DNA of 38,419 bases from a virus. The notes below the pieces were generated by a model. That model did not search any database, was not told the origin of the DNA, and saw nothing but the letters and a program-made list of their open reading frames with translations. The position numbers and the translations under genes were made by a program. This document shows positions 6,286-18,000 of this stretch, piece after piece. Each line of letters opens with the position of its first letter. Positions within the stretch are counted from its first letter, which is position 1. Location of the stretch: the IMG/VR virus record IMGVR_UViG_3300025684_000031, positions 1-38,419 of that record. One strand, written 5' to 3'.

Positions 6286-8370
6286 CTAAACATTATCGGC
6301 AAATATTATGTAGTTTACTGTAACGAACGGTGGTAAAGCATCTAGTGCTGTACCTAAATTTTCTGCACCTCTAAATGATCCTTGCCCGTCGGTTCCGCCT
6401 TCTTTAATTCCACCACTTGATGGAATACCACTTGTTGTTTGTGCGCCTTGTGAAATATTCAACGGTTGGTTAATACTTCCTTGCTCATCGGGTGCTACAG
6501 TATCATCAATAATTGCATAGTGCTGTGTACCACCTGGCGACTTCATGTCGTGTTCGTGTTCTGGTAAGTTTTCTACCTTAATATCTTTAAATTCAGAACC
6601 AGATGAACCACCTATGTTATCTGCGTTTGTATTAGTTACACTATTTGCAGGTAAGCCGCCCATGTTATCAGCACCTAGTAAAAATCTACCTCTAAAGTCT
6701 GGTAAAGCAAAAAATGATGCCGCAGAGTTTTGAAAATTTGGACTTTGTGGATCTTTAAATTTAAATCCTATTACGCTGAATAACGCTGATGCTTCTGTTT
6801 GTCTAATTTCTTTTCCATCACACAAGTACCAACCAGGGGGCGCAACTTCGCCTGCAAAAGGTACAATCATTCCTACTGGATTTTTTGGAACGCCTTTTAA
6901 CAAGTTTGTTTGAGATATTCTAAATAATCCGCCTTCACCCTGTGTTCTGTTAATTAATAATTCGTCTCCTGTTTGAGGAGTAACAACTACACTCTTATCT
7001 GATATAAATCTATCACTTAATGTCGTTGTAAATGTTTTTGTAAGATCGCCTGCACCGTCAAATGTTATTGGATCTGAACTTACATCACCTGTTAATTCAA
7101 ATACAGTTTTATTGTTAAGTTTTGCTGCACTTGATGCTGTACCATTAATAGTACCTGACACACTTCCGTTAAAGAAACCTTCAAATGTGTCTGCTTTTAC
7201 AGTACCAAACCCTTCCATGTTAGGTTTAGTTAATGCATCTGGATCAGCAATAACATCGCCACCAATATTTGTTTGACCTTTTACAGTAAGTTTTGCACCA
7301 ATTTTAACATTCTTAGCAACACTCGCGCCGCCTGATGTTACAATAGTGCCTTCAGTTAATGTATCATTAAAACTATCATCTGCATCTTCAACACCATTAA
7401 CGTCTAAATTACCTGAAAAACGACCGCTACCTGTTACATCTAACGGAAGTTGTGGATTTTCTTGATTAATACCAACATTAGTATTAGACTTAATTCTAAT
7501 TGCTGTTTGTTCGCCTTGATCATTTTTAACTTTAAAGTCTAAACTAGCACCGTTGAAGTTACTTTTTACAACGCCGCTTTCTCCTGATGCTTCTAATGCT
7601 AATTGCGAATTTGCACCTACTTGCACACCCTGGTTATTCTTAACATAAAGTGTACCATTTGATGTTGTATCTACGTCAGCACGTAAAAAGTTACTAGATG
7701 GAATATTGCTGTTTCCAATTCTAAGTGCTTCTGCTGATTCTGCTGTGCCGTTATACTTGGCATTAGTACTTGACAGTGTTAAACTAGTTAAATTAAATCC
7801 TGGTTTAAGAACTGAAAAGCCTCTAATATTTACTTTAGGTGTAAATTGTGCATTTGTTATAATTGCTATAGGTTGAGCACCTACTTCAACTTTTAATACT
7901 GTGTAACTTTTATCATCTGTACCTTGGATTAGTTCTGCTTTTGTACCTGATGATAAACCTTCACTAAATTCTGGTCCTACAAGTATCCAACTTGAACCGT
8001 TGTTCAAATATAATTGCTGATTACTAGTATCTACCCAAAGGTCGCCAATTACACTGTTTCCAACTTCAGGTTGTGCAGCGCCTTTTTTGATGCCTCCTGA
8101 TTCAATCCAATTTGTTCCGTCATACACTTTAAGTGCATCAACACCAACAGTTGTATCATACCATGTTTGTCCTTCAACAGGATTAGCGGGCGGATTGTTA
8201 TTTGCAAAGTTTTCTAAAATATGCAAGAAGTTACCTGCAATCGCTTCACCGTATGCTGTGCTGTTTCTGCCAGGTAGAGATAAACTAGTATCAGTATTGT
8301 TTATTTCTCTATCTTCTACAACAATAGATCCTTTATTTGTAAAATCTGTAAATTGGATTTGATATGCCAT
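6286..8370 (-). CDS. Short tail fibre/tail collar protein C (694 aa)
   Basis: The N-terminal 135 residues are the module shared with A and B (NSTAYGEAIAGNF, ILENFA, NPVEGQTWYD, GDLWVDTSNQQLYLNNG, LVGPEF). The middle has fibre repeats, including LPLDVTGSGRFSGNLDVNGV. Residues about 488-573 form a phage tail collar domain: PVGMIVPFAGEVAPPGWYLC, then DGKEI, then LPDFRGRFLLGAD. This is the fold of the T4 short tail fibre gp12 head region. An HEH triad in LPEHEHDM (about residue 604) recalls the metal-binding HxH of T4 gp12. The C-terminus ends PPFVTVNYIIFADNV, as in collar proteins. It is probably an irreversible receptor-binding fibre. Its start overlaps the 206-aa gene stop by one base (TAATG). 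Confidence 0.87.
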   Translation of the reverse strand: MAYQIQFTDFTNKGSIVVEDREINNTDTSLSLPGRNSTAYGEAIAGNFLHILENFANNNPPANPVEGQTWYDTTVGVDALKVYDGTNWIESGGIKKGAAQPEVGNSVIGDLWVDTSNQQLYLNNGSSWILVGPEFSEGLSSGTKAELIQGTDDKSYTVLKVEVGAQPIAIITNAQFTPKVNIRGFSVLKPGFNLTSLTLSSTNAKYNGTAESAEALRIGNSNIPSSNFLRADVDTTSNGTLYVKNNQGVQVGANSQLALEASGESGVVKSNFNGASLDFKVKNDQGEQTAIRIKSNTNVGINQENPQLPLDVTGSGRFSGNLDVNGVEDADDSFNDTLTEGTIVTSGGASVAKNVKIGAKLTVKGQTNIGGDVIADPDALTKPNMEGFGTVKADTFEGFFNGSVSGTINGTASSAAKLNNKTVFELTGDVSSDPITFDGAGDLTKTFTTTLSDRFISDKSVVVTPQTGDELLINRTQGEGGLFRISQTNLLKGVPKNPVGMIVPFAGEVAPPGWYLCDGKEIRQTEASALFSVIGFKFKDPQSPNFQNSAASFFALPDFRGRFLLGADNMGGLPANSVTNTNADNIGGSSGSEFKDIKVENLPEHEHDMKSPGGTQHYAIIDDTVAPDEQGSINQPLNISQGAQTTSGIPSSGGIKEGGTDGQGSFRGAENLGTALDALPPFVTVNYIIFADNV

Positions 8371-8990
8371 TAGCTGTTACCTCCGCTAAGGCTTTGTACT
8401 CGAACTGTATAATCTACTTGGATCAATCTGTTTAGTGATTTTTGTACAGGATGGAAAATAACATGAGTAAGCAATCTACCATTACCTAAAATACCATCTG
8501 GACTTACACTACGCAAACCTAATTCGTCAAATACGAAACTGTTATCTGCATCAGATGCTGTATCAAATGCATCTTGGCCGTTTGGTTCACCGTAGTCTAG
8601 TAAACATGTAATAACAATATCAGTATAATTTGTACCATTTACGTGTCTAGTTTCGATCTTATTTCTAGTAGGGTCCAAATTATCTGTATTTCTATCGTCA
8701 ACTATCTTTGTAAACGTTTGATTGTACAAACCTGCGTTTGTTCCTGTTGAGTTTGGAGTAAGATATGTTATTACCCCTGTTGTATCTATATTTGTACCGC
8801 CGTTGCCGAAGCTCATTACAGCAATAGGCCCCTGTCCTGCATTACCTAAAGATTCTGCAAGAGCAATACTCATATTTTCATAGTGTATGGCGTTCTTTTT
8901 GTTAACAAAGACTTCGCCGCTGCTAGGGTCACTTATTTTAATATGTCCCTGTACAAATACACCGTTTTGTTCATTAATTGTGTTTGTCAT
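8370..8990 (-). CDS. Conserved virion structural protein between the giant and collar genes (206 aa)
   Basis: The protein begins MTNTINEQNGVFVQGHIKIS and has a Gly/Asn-rich middle (VMSFGNGGTNIDTTG, then TYLTPN), a strand of TDIVITCLLDYGEPNG, and a C-terminal HVIFHPVQKSLNRLIQVDYT. No enzyme motif, signal peptide or membrane segment is visible. Proteins of this pattern occur next to fibre genes in T4-like cyanophages and are listed there only as structural. By position it falls where T4 has gp8-gp11, but no homology to those is evident. The start ATG follows AGGAATAG, is preceded by an AATAAATA late promoter, and its stop overlaps the start of collar gene C by one base, so the two are coupled. 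It may be an adaptor between baseplate and fibres; that is inference. Confidence 0.75.
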   Translation of the reverse strand: MTNTINEQNGVFVQGHIKISDPSSGEVFVNKKNAIHYENMSIALAESLGNAGQGPIAVMSFGNGGTNIDTTGVITYLTPNSTGTNAGLYNQTFTKIVDDRNTDNLDPTRNKIETRHVNGTNYTDIVITCLLDYGEPNGQDAFDTASDADNSFVFDELGLRSVSPDGILGNGRLLTHVIFHPVQKSLNRLIQVDYTVRVQSLSGGNS

Positions 8991-9008
8991 TTTCTATTCC
9001 TACTAGTA

Positions 9009-9016
9009 TATTTATT
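9009..9016 (-). promoter_or_regulatory. T4-type late promoter (AATAAATA)
   Basis: The minus strand reads AATAAATA, matching the NATAAATA late-promoter form reported for T4-like cyanophages. It overlaps the stop codon of the giant gene and lies 19 bases before the start of the 206-aa gene, leaving a leader of about a dozen bases with an AGGAA ribosome site. The same sequence at nearly the same spacing precedes gp6. Confidence 0.65.
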
Positions 9017-12000
9017 CGGGTAATTCACTTCTTGCTCCACGTAAGAAACTACCAATGTCGTTTTGAGCATCTTTTAATGGAGTGCCCGGGTCTGTCCACA
9101 ATTTACCTACTTTTCTAATAACAACTAACTTTTGATCCGCTTTCATTGGACTTGTTAGTGTTAATGTATCGCCATTTACAGTGAACTCTGCTGGTGTATT
9201 TACATCACCTTCGGGTGAATCAATTGCAAGTACGGGATCAAATGTAGCTATAGCAGCCTTATTTAACCTCTTTCCTGCAGCAAACACTTCAAACTCATTT
9301 ACACTGTTTGGTGTAAAATCAAGTGTGAATTCAGTCTGTCCTTCGGTTACAGCAGCAACTGGTGACCAAACTATGTTTTGATCAGCATATGGAATAGTTT
9401 TCTCTACTCCTGCGCCGTAAACTCTAGTTTCTGCCTTGTGTACTGATGCAATACCTGTTCCTAATGTGCCTCTGCGTAACTGTCTTAAATCGTTGCCTGT
9501 TTTTGCAAAGTACTCAATACGTTCGCCGTTAATCCAAATAATGCCTGGTTTATTAGAACTCTTATCTGGTCTTGGTAATTTATCTGCTCCTTCAACAACA
9601 ACAATTCTAAGATCATTAAATGCTAAATCTTGTGCTAGTTTTACACCATCGTTATTATCAACACGTTTATAATGTGTTCTATTAAGAATATCTTTAAACT
9701 GTTGCCATGCAATAGTTGGTGTGCTAATTGGTGCTGTAAAGTGTATAATATCTATTGTATCATTTTCACTAGGTTCATTAACAAGCTCAATTATTCTCAT
9801 GTTGCTCTGTAACTTGTAATCTACACTTGGTGACAACATAGAACCGTTTTTAAATATCCAAACATATTCAACACCGCTGGCTGGCTGATTTAACAATACT
9901 CTACCGCCTGTTAATTGATGGTATGCTGAATAATTAGCTGACCCAGGAGTTAGTGAGCTTCTGTTAATTACGTCATAACTTATGCGGTTAATATCTAATA
10001 TATCATGATTACTAAATGTGTACGCATTTATAACATCATCTTCTGCTAATAAATCTGTAAATGTAATTTGGTTGCCAACAATACGATAATCACCATTTCT
10101 AAAGTAAACTGTTAATATATCGCCTTGTGACAAAATATTACTTCCTATTGTAACACTACTTTGTCCAATATTAACAGTATAACTATCTTGCTGGTTTAAC
10201 AATTTACCATTAAGATATACTTCAGTATCAGAAGCATTTAGAGTTGACTCTTGTACTTGGAATGTTTCTAACATATATTCTCTTTTTGTTGCATCCGTAA
10301 TATAGAATACTTTTGAGTAACCTGGCTTTTTAATGTTTCCGTTTACTTCTACAATGCTAAAGAACTCTGCAGGTGTTTCGTATATTGCATTAGTTGACAA
10401 GTTGTATGTAATACTCGATCCGTCAGCAATAATATTGTCTTTTTGTATTTTACTGTAATTAATTTGTGTATTGTTAGAATAAATTTCATAATCTAATCTT
10501 GTACCTACAGGAGGTGCTACTGGACTAAACACAAATTCAATAAATCCTTTGTCACTTTTCTTAGCAATTAATTCAGGTCCGTCTGGTTCTTGTCCATTTT
10601 TCTTAAGGTATATTGAATAATTGTCATTCCATAAAGTATTTGTTATGTATGAACTTTGGCCTTCTGTTGTAAACAGTACTCCAAGGTCAATTATATTTTG
10701 ACCATTTATACCAACTGTAAGTATTGTTAATACTTGATCTGTTGCAGGCGCATTTTTAAATGTTACTGTAAGAGCTGTGTAATCTAATGTGTACTGTGCT
10801 TTATCAACTATTGTATTGCCTAGTTTAACAATTACAGCATCGTTACTGTGTGGTGCTAAACCTAGTGGATAAGTTGTAGTTGTGCCATCAGTCAAATAAT
10901 TTTGATTATATATTTGTCCTTGACCTTCGCCGTTTCTTTCATAAACTGTTATATTAACAGAGTCCATAACTTGACCATTAACTAGTTCTTCTGGTCCTCC
11001 TGTTGTTAAAGGAGTAACAAATAAATCTCCGTCTAATATAATGTCGTCTGCATTAATACCTCCAGCATTACCATAAGCCAGGGCGCCACCTTCAAGTATA
11101 GTATCGTAACTATCGCCATCTGGTTTGAAACTTCCATCTGATGTTGTTTTTCTAATAGTAACAATATCACCGTCATTAACTTGAATATCATTTTCGGCTA
11201 AATTAATTGTTTGTGTTACACCGTCACCTGTTAGTGTTTGCATCATTGCTAAAGGATTAGTTGGTATAGTATCGTAATTAGGATCGTCTATTCTAATTGC
11301 GTTTGTTTGTCCAAAACGTTTCAAATAAACATTATATTCAATACCATTTTCTAAAGGTTTAGCAAGCTCAATAGCAACAGTAGTTCCATCTGCAAAGAAA
11401 ATTTCATCTTCAAATGTGTTATCGTAACTGTCCCAAGTGTCTGTTCCATATTCGTCGGTCATCCATCCTGACGTGCCTTCAAAGCCAAAGCTCTTAACTT
11501 CTACACCACCGTAATCAACTCCAACCATTAGTTGTGATAAATCTTTACCAAGCATTCCTGTTGTAGGATTATACAAGTGATTAATTCTATCTTGTGCATT
11601 TAATATTGCAGGATCTTTTTCGTATTCAACTACAATAATACTTCCTAATGCAGGAGTTTTACTAAATTGTACTTGACCTTTTTGTCTATCATATGTATAT
11701 GTTTTATCATCTACGTTAGTAAATGTATATTCACTACGTAATAATAATGTGCCATTAATTGTAACTTTTATTTTGTTACGTTTTAAATTAATAGGCCATT
11801 TTAAATTAAACTTATCATTTATTGCTGTACCTGTAAATGTTTCTGTTTCAGGCAATAGTGTAATATAGTATTGTCCAGAAACTCTATCAAACTTAATACC
11901 AACTTGTAGACTTCTAACAACACTGTCGCCAATTTGCGCTGATGCTATTGCTGTTGTAGAACCGTCTGCTTGTGATCCGCTAATAGTTACTGTTGGCGCA

Positions 12001-15000
12001 CTAGTATAGCCGCTTCCTGCATTAGTAACCTCAATGTTAACTACTTTGCCTGCGCCAATATATGCTTTTGCTGTAGCGCCTGTACCGCCACCGCCTGCAA
12101 TAGTTACTGTCGGCGGATATGTATATTTGCTTCCGCCATTGTAAATATTAATTGCTGTAACTTTATATCCGTAATTTTCTTTCCATGATTGATATGGATA
12201 TTCATCAAAGAACGCATCTGCTCCAAGCAACTCGTTATCTTTAATTTTTACAGATTTAGTTTTTATTCCGTTTTCTGTATAGTCATAAAACGGAGGAACA
12301 TCAAAGTCACTTGTTTGTGTATTAGTATTATCTATATTTTCATAAGAACTTAGATATTCACGTATGTTTGTCTTATAAGGTTTAACTTCGTTAATGTAAT
12401 CATTGTAACTACTTAAATTATCATTTTGATAATTTATCTTTTGCTCTAGTCCACCTACATTATGTTTTGCTTTTACAAAACTTGTTTTATATACCCAGTC
12501 AACATTTTGCTGTTCTGATAATACATATCTAATACTTGCAAGAAATAATTCTTGCCATTTAATTGCTAAGTTGTCTACAAATATATCGTTCTTTAATGCT
12601 GTTAATATTTGTCTACCTTCAGTTACTGGTTCAGTATCAAAGAATCTGTTGTCGAAGCCTAGTAAATCATAACCAACTGTATTTTCTATTACATTGTAAA
12701 TCTTGCTACTAATTTCTATTGTACCGTTTTCTCTACCAATAGTTTCATAATCAATTGTATAATCTAAAGAATTAGTATCTGCAACACGTTTTAGCAATAA
12801 CCAACCGCCATTACCTATGTTATCAATCTTAACAATTTGGCCAATCTTAGCATTTGCTGATGCTAACTGGTAGCTTTCATCTACTCTATGATCAATTCTT
12901 GTAAATTGTGTATAACCCGTTGCATACCAGTCTACATAATCCCAATATTCTTTTGTATCGTAACTTTGTGACTTTACTCTATCCCAAAGACTTGATGATT
13001 TATTCCATTCGTAAATAGCCCATTTGTTATTAACTGTGCTATCGTTTTCAACTATTACTGTAAGTGGTCTTACTTCAATTATTAAATTTTCATCATATCC
13101 AGTACCACCGTTAATAATGTTTACTTTACTAATTTGTCCTAGGTTATTAATTTCTAAGTTGAAGTCTAATCCGCTACCGTTACCAAACAATTCAAAACTT
13201 GGTCCGTGTCTTACAACACTTGTAGTACTGTCATATGTAGGATCGTTGTATCCTCTACCAGTATCAGTAATTCTAATATCAGTTACTACGCCACCATGTA
13301 CTGATGCTTGTAATGTTGCTGTTTTAATTTTGTTAATACCAATAAAATTTAATTCATCTAATGTATCAATTTTATAATCATATGTTCTGTCAGTTACAAA
13401 CGGTTGAACATCGGCATTGTTAAGTGTTTTAAAACTAAAGTCGTCTACAATAATAGTTTCTCGAAGTGCTAAGTTTGCTCTTTCAATAACTTGCTTAAAT
13501 GCTTCATGTCTATTAACAAACCAACTTTGTCTTGGACTATTTAATGTACCGTATTTGTCTTTTGTACTTAATTCAGGATCTGGAACAATACGTCCTCTTG
13601 AATCATATCCAAGTAAACTGTCAATCCATTTTCTTTCTATGTCTGCTTTAGGTACACTTGTTTCTAGTCCTTCTGTTAGCAGACTATATTCTAAATGTCT
13701 ATTTTGTTCTTGTGTATCCTGTGTATAGTAACTTACATGTAAAGCAATGTCTTTGTCTTTAATTAAATTTTCACAGTTATAAAGAACAAATCTATCATTA
13801 CTTAATAATGCTACAAAACTATAACCTTGTCCTCTTGGATTAGCAATTAATTTTGCAACTTCAGATGCACTAATTTTTCTTGCTTCTTGAATAGGAACAG
13901 TTACTTTGTTTTTAACCCAAAAGTAATACTTGTCACTAAATGTTTGTGATACAGGATCATAAATTAATTTTTGACTATACGCATCATTGCCGTATTTAGA
14001 TAGTCCACTTATGCCTTTTGCAAAACCTGCAGCTGTATCTGCTCGGTTATCCCAGTCTGCAGGAACAATATCACTTTCTACCCATTCATAAATATCAACT
14101 GAGTAATTAGGTATTAATTTGCTCCAGTTATTAGCCTGGTTAGTAATATCTTCTTGATACACATTAAAGAATTTTGCTGTAGATAAATCCCACCATAGTT
14201 TGCCAACATGTTGTTCTTCCCAATTAGAAGTTTCACTAAAATAGTCAGGTAATGTTGTAACATTATAACGTGCAAAATCTATGTTTGATTTAAATGTTAA
14301 TTCTTGCTCTGCTGGTCCTGCAATTTTACCTTGTACAGGATCAATATAATCTAAGTATGTAGTTAGTTGATTTGTTTTTACGTTGTATAAGAATGCCGAT
14401 TTAATTTTTTGTGTGTCAACAACTTCATTTGGTGTTCTTAATAATGTCCACGGTTTTTTATCTTGTGTAACTTGATAGTCAACAAAACTTCCAGGATTTA
14501 TATCTTCATCATAATATGTGTTTGTATCTGCTGGAACTCCTACATAAATGTGATTGTCGTTAATTAAAACTTGTTCGCCAAATCTACTTGCAAATAGCAC
14601 ATTGTCATCGCCATCATAGTCTAATTCTTCTGCAAGTATGTATGCATCTTTAACTTTTTGGTATAGTCTAACACTACCACTGTCTACTCTTTTGTCAGGG
14701 TATGTTGTAAATGTATCATCAAATGACGTAGTACCGTTATCAAATACTGTTTCAGTAATACTGTCGCCATTGCCGCTTGTTACAGCAATAATATCTTTTG
14801 AAATACTAACCTTAGTGCCAAACTTTTCACTAAGTGTTCCTGTACCTGATAGCGTTTGGTGTAATTCAAACGCTCCATTTACTTTTGCATAGACATATGC
14901 TTTACCTGTGTTATAACCTTGTACATCACTTTCAGGATCAGCAATTACTAAAGTGTCACCGTCTTCGCTAAGGCTTATACTACTTCCCCAACCAGTGTTT

Positions 15001-18000
15001 GATATAGGTGCAACAATAGTCTGATCAAAAACATACCTATCATCTAAAATTCTATAAACAAGTACTTTGTTATCAGGGTCAACACTTGTATCAGTAATTA
15101 CACTTATTGCAAGTACTTGACCGTTTTCGCTTACACTTATTTCTTTTGTAAAGTCTAATACACCTTCACCTAAATCATTAAACACTGGGTCATTGTAAAT
15201 GTTTACAGCGTTTGGCAATGATGGAAGATAATTTACTGTACTGTTTAATGTTATCCATTTAAGTGTATCAGTAGGTAAAACACCTTTAACAAATGTAAGT
15301 GCTGAATATAATTGATTGTTGTATAAAACTATTTCATCTGTTCTATACGCTGCATCAGCCGAGTAAGGTCCTCTATAATGAGGATTAATATCTAAGGCAT
15401 AATTGTATTTTTTACCGTATTTGTCAGTACCATGTTTTAAAACTGTTAGGTTCTCTTTTGAACCTATGTAAAATCTGTATAGTTCGCCATCTTGTGTTAC
15501 AGCAACTTGTTTACCAACATTACTGTTTGTAGTACTTTCTGGAATTGTCCATGTCCCTCTGTTGGTCCATGTGCTTCCTACTCTATTAAAGATACTATAT
15601 ACACCTTGATTTACAGGCTGACTGGCTTGCGAACCGCTAGTGTCTACTGGTAAGTTGTAAACAAGGCGCCAGTCACTGTTTGATGTGCTAGGTATACTTG
15701 CTTCTGCGTCTGCGCCTGCTTCTGTTAGGTTTTCTTTGTATACCCAAAATTCTTTATTAATGTGTGCAAACGTATTCAAATCTTTAAACTGATCTAAGCC
15801 ACCATATGATTCTGGGTGAGCAGGGAAGGTCGATCCTTTTTGCATTACAGCAATTTTACCTGTATTGTTTCCTGTAACAGATATTTTGTTAATTGGACCC
15901 ATAATACGTTGGTTTGGTAATTGCGAAGGTCCTTCTAATGTTTCTAATAATAATCTGTTACCTTGAGTAAATGTTCCTGTAACATCTTTAAGATATACTC
16001 TACCTTGGTCAGTAGCACGTCTTATATAATATGCAACACGGCCTCTTGCACCAGTTATTTCATCTCTAATAAAGTCGCCAGTTGCTCCACCAATATTAAC
16101 AATGTTCCCTAATAGGTCTGTAAATACTTTTCCTTCATAAGCAGGCTCAAAGAAATCACCGGTATCAGCGTCTTGGTCTGATAGCATGTCAACATCGGCG
16201 CCCTGTGTTTTAGTAAATGTAAAGTCAATATAGCCTTCCCACATATCTATAACAGTGTGTAAGTTATCGTTAATGTAACTAGGGTCAATACCTAATAAAG
16301 TAAAATCTGGTTCATCTGCCTGATCATTAATATATGCTCTAAACTGATCGCCTGGAGTTGTAATTTCTCCAGCTAGAGCTGACGGAACTCTCATTAACCA
16401 TCTGTTGTCTAAAATGTTTTGTACACCATCGTTATCAACATTTATGTATGCGGCGCCTCTGTGCGAAAGAATACTAACAAATACTGGTTCGTCCCTAGTT
16501 GGGAATATTGTACTTGCAACATCATCTAAACCGTTCGCATAAAAGTTTGGTATAGACCTTGCATATGTTTGAGTATCTTCATTGTAAACTAATACATCTT
16601 GGTATACTAGACCGTAAGCCGGTACACCAAAGTCTTTTGCTTGTGTAAATTCATCTGATGTTAAGTAGTTTGTGCCTGTGTTAATATACCACCAGCCGCC
16701 TATAGCACCAGTTGTGCCATTATAGTTTGGCTGTGTATAATCGCCAATTGGTGTTCCGTTACTATTTGTAATAGTTCCTGTTGGGCCAAAAACTCCATTT
16801 GTATCTTTTATATAAAGTACAAGTTTAAAATCTCTTCGGAATGCTTTATAAACTGTTGCTGAGCCGCCTACTGCATTTATTATGTCGCCATCTGTTGGAG
16901 GATCAGTAAACGGTTCTACTAGTAATACAGCATCAACCTTTTCTACAATAACATGTTCGCCATTTATAAATGTTGATGTTGGCTCTGTATACGATGCCGC
17001 TAAATTCTGTGCGTTGATGCCTTCTGGGAACACTTCTACAGGACTTGCATTACCTATATTTCTATTAAAGTTTGTATAATTATTCCACTTAAGAACTAGT
17101 TTGTCTTGTGGCTTAGAACCTCTGTATTGATCAAAAGGTGCAGCAATTAACAAGTGATCTGTTTGTAAGTTTGGTAAGTACGGACTACCTTGTAAAATTA
17201 GTGTTAGTAAAGAACTATCGCTTGATCGTTCAAAGTTTGCATAACTGTCAAAAGTACTAAATGTAATACTGTCACTTTCAGCAGTAATTGCTCTTACTGC
17301 CTTCCAGTAGTTTTCGTTATACTTAACAATGTCGTTTTCAGCATAATCTAAAGTTTTACTATAATTGCTTTGATAATTAGAAGCAACTTCACTTGCTGTG
17401 CTTGAACCAACAATTAGATATTTGCCGTCTGCACTTATATCAATATCTGCACCAAAGCGATGACCGTCTGCCACTGGATATGTGTCAGTGTCTAAAGTTA
17501 ATGTTTCTTCAAATAATAAATCTCTTAAATTTGAACCTCTTTGATAAGTGTAAACATTACCATTTAAACTGTTTGCACTATGGTCACCAAGTGCTAATCT
17601 AGTGTTTGCTTTATTTGCCGATATAGCAGATCCAAACTCGTATGCAGATGTAATGTCATAATCGCTAGGATTATTATAATGTGATTTATCAGTGTATACA
17701 TTATTTTGTATAGCAACAACCCAATCATTCTTAGTTGAACCATTAATCCAAACTTTCTGATCTTTAATTATTTTGTCTTCTAATACAATGTTTGCGTCTT
17801 TTATTGTATCAAAATTTACTGATCGTAAAATACTTACGTAGCCATTAATATCACTTAGATCTTCAATACTATTGTTTGCGCCAGCAAGAACATTTACACT
17901 AGTAGGCTTTACAACTTCTACAGTGTAAAACCCATCATTCTGTGTTGATGTATTCTGCAAGCCAATTATGTCACCTCTTTTGAAAGAGTGCGATCTGTCA

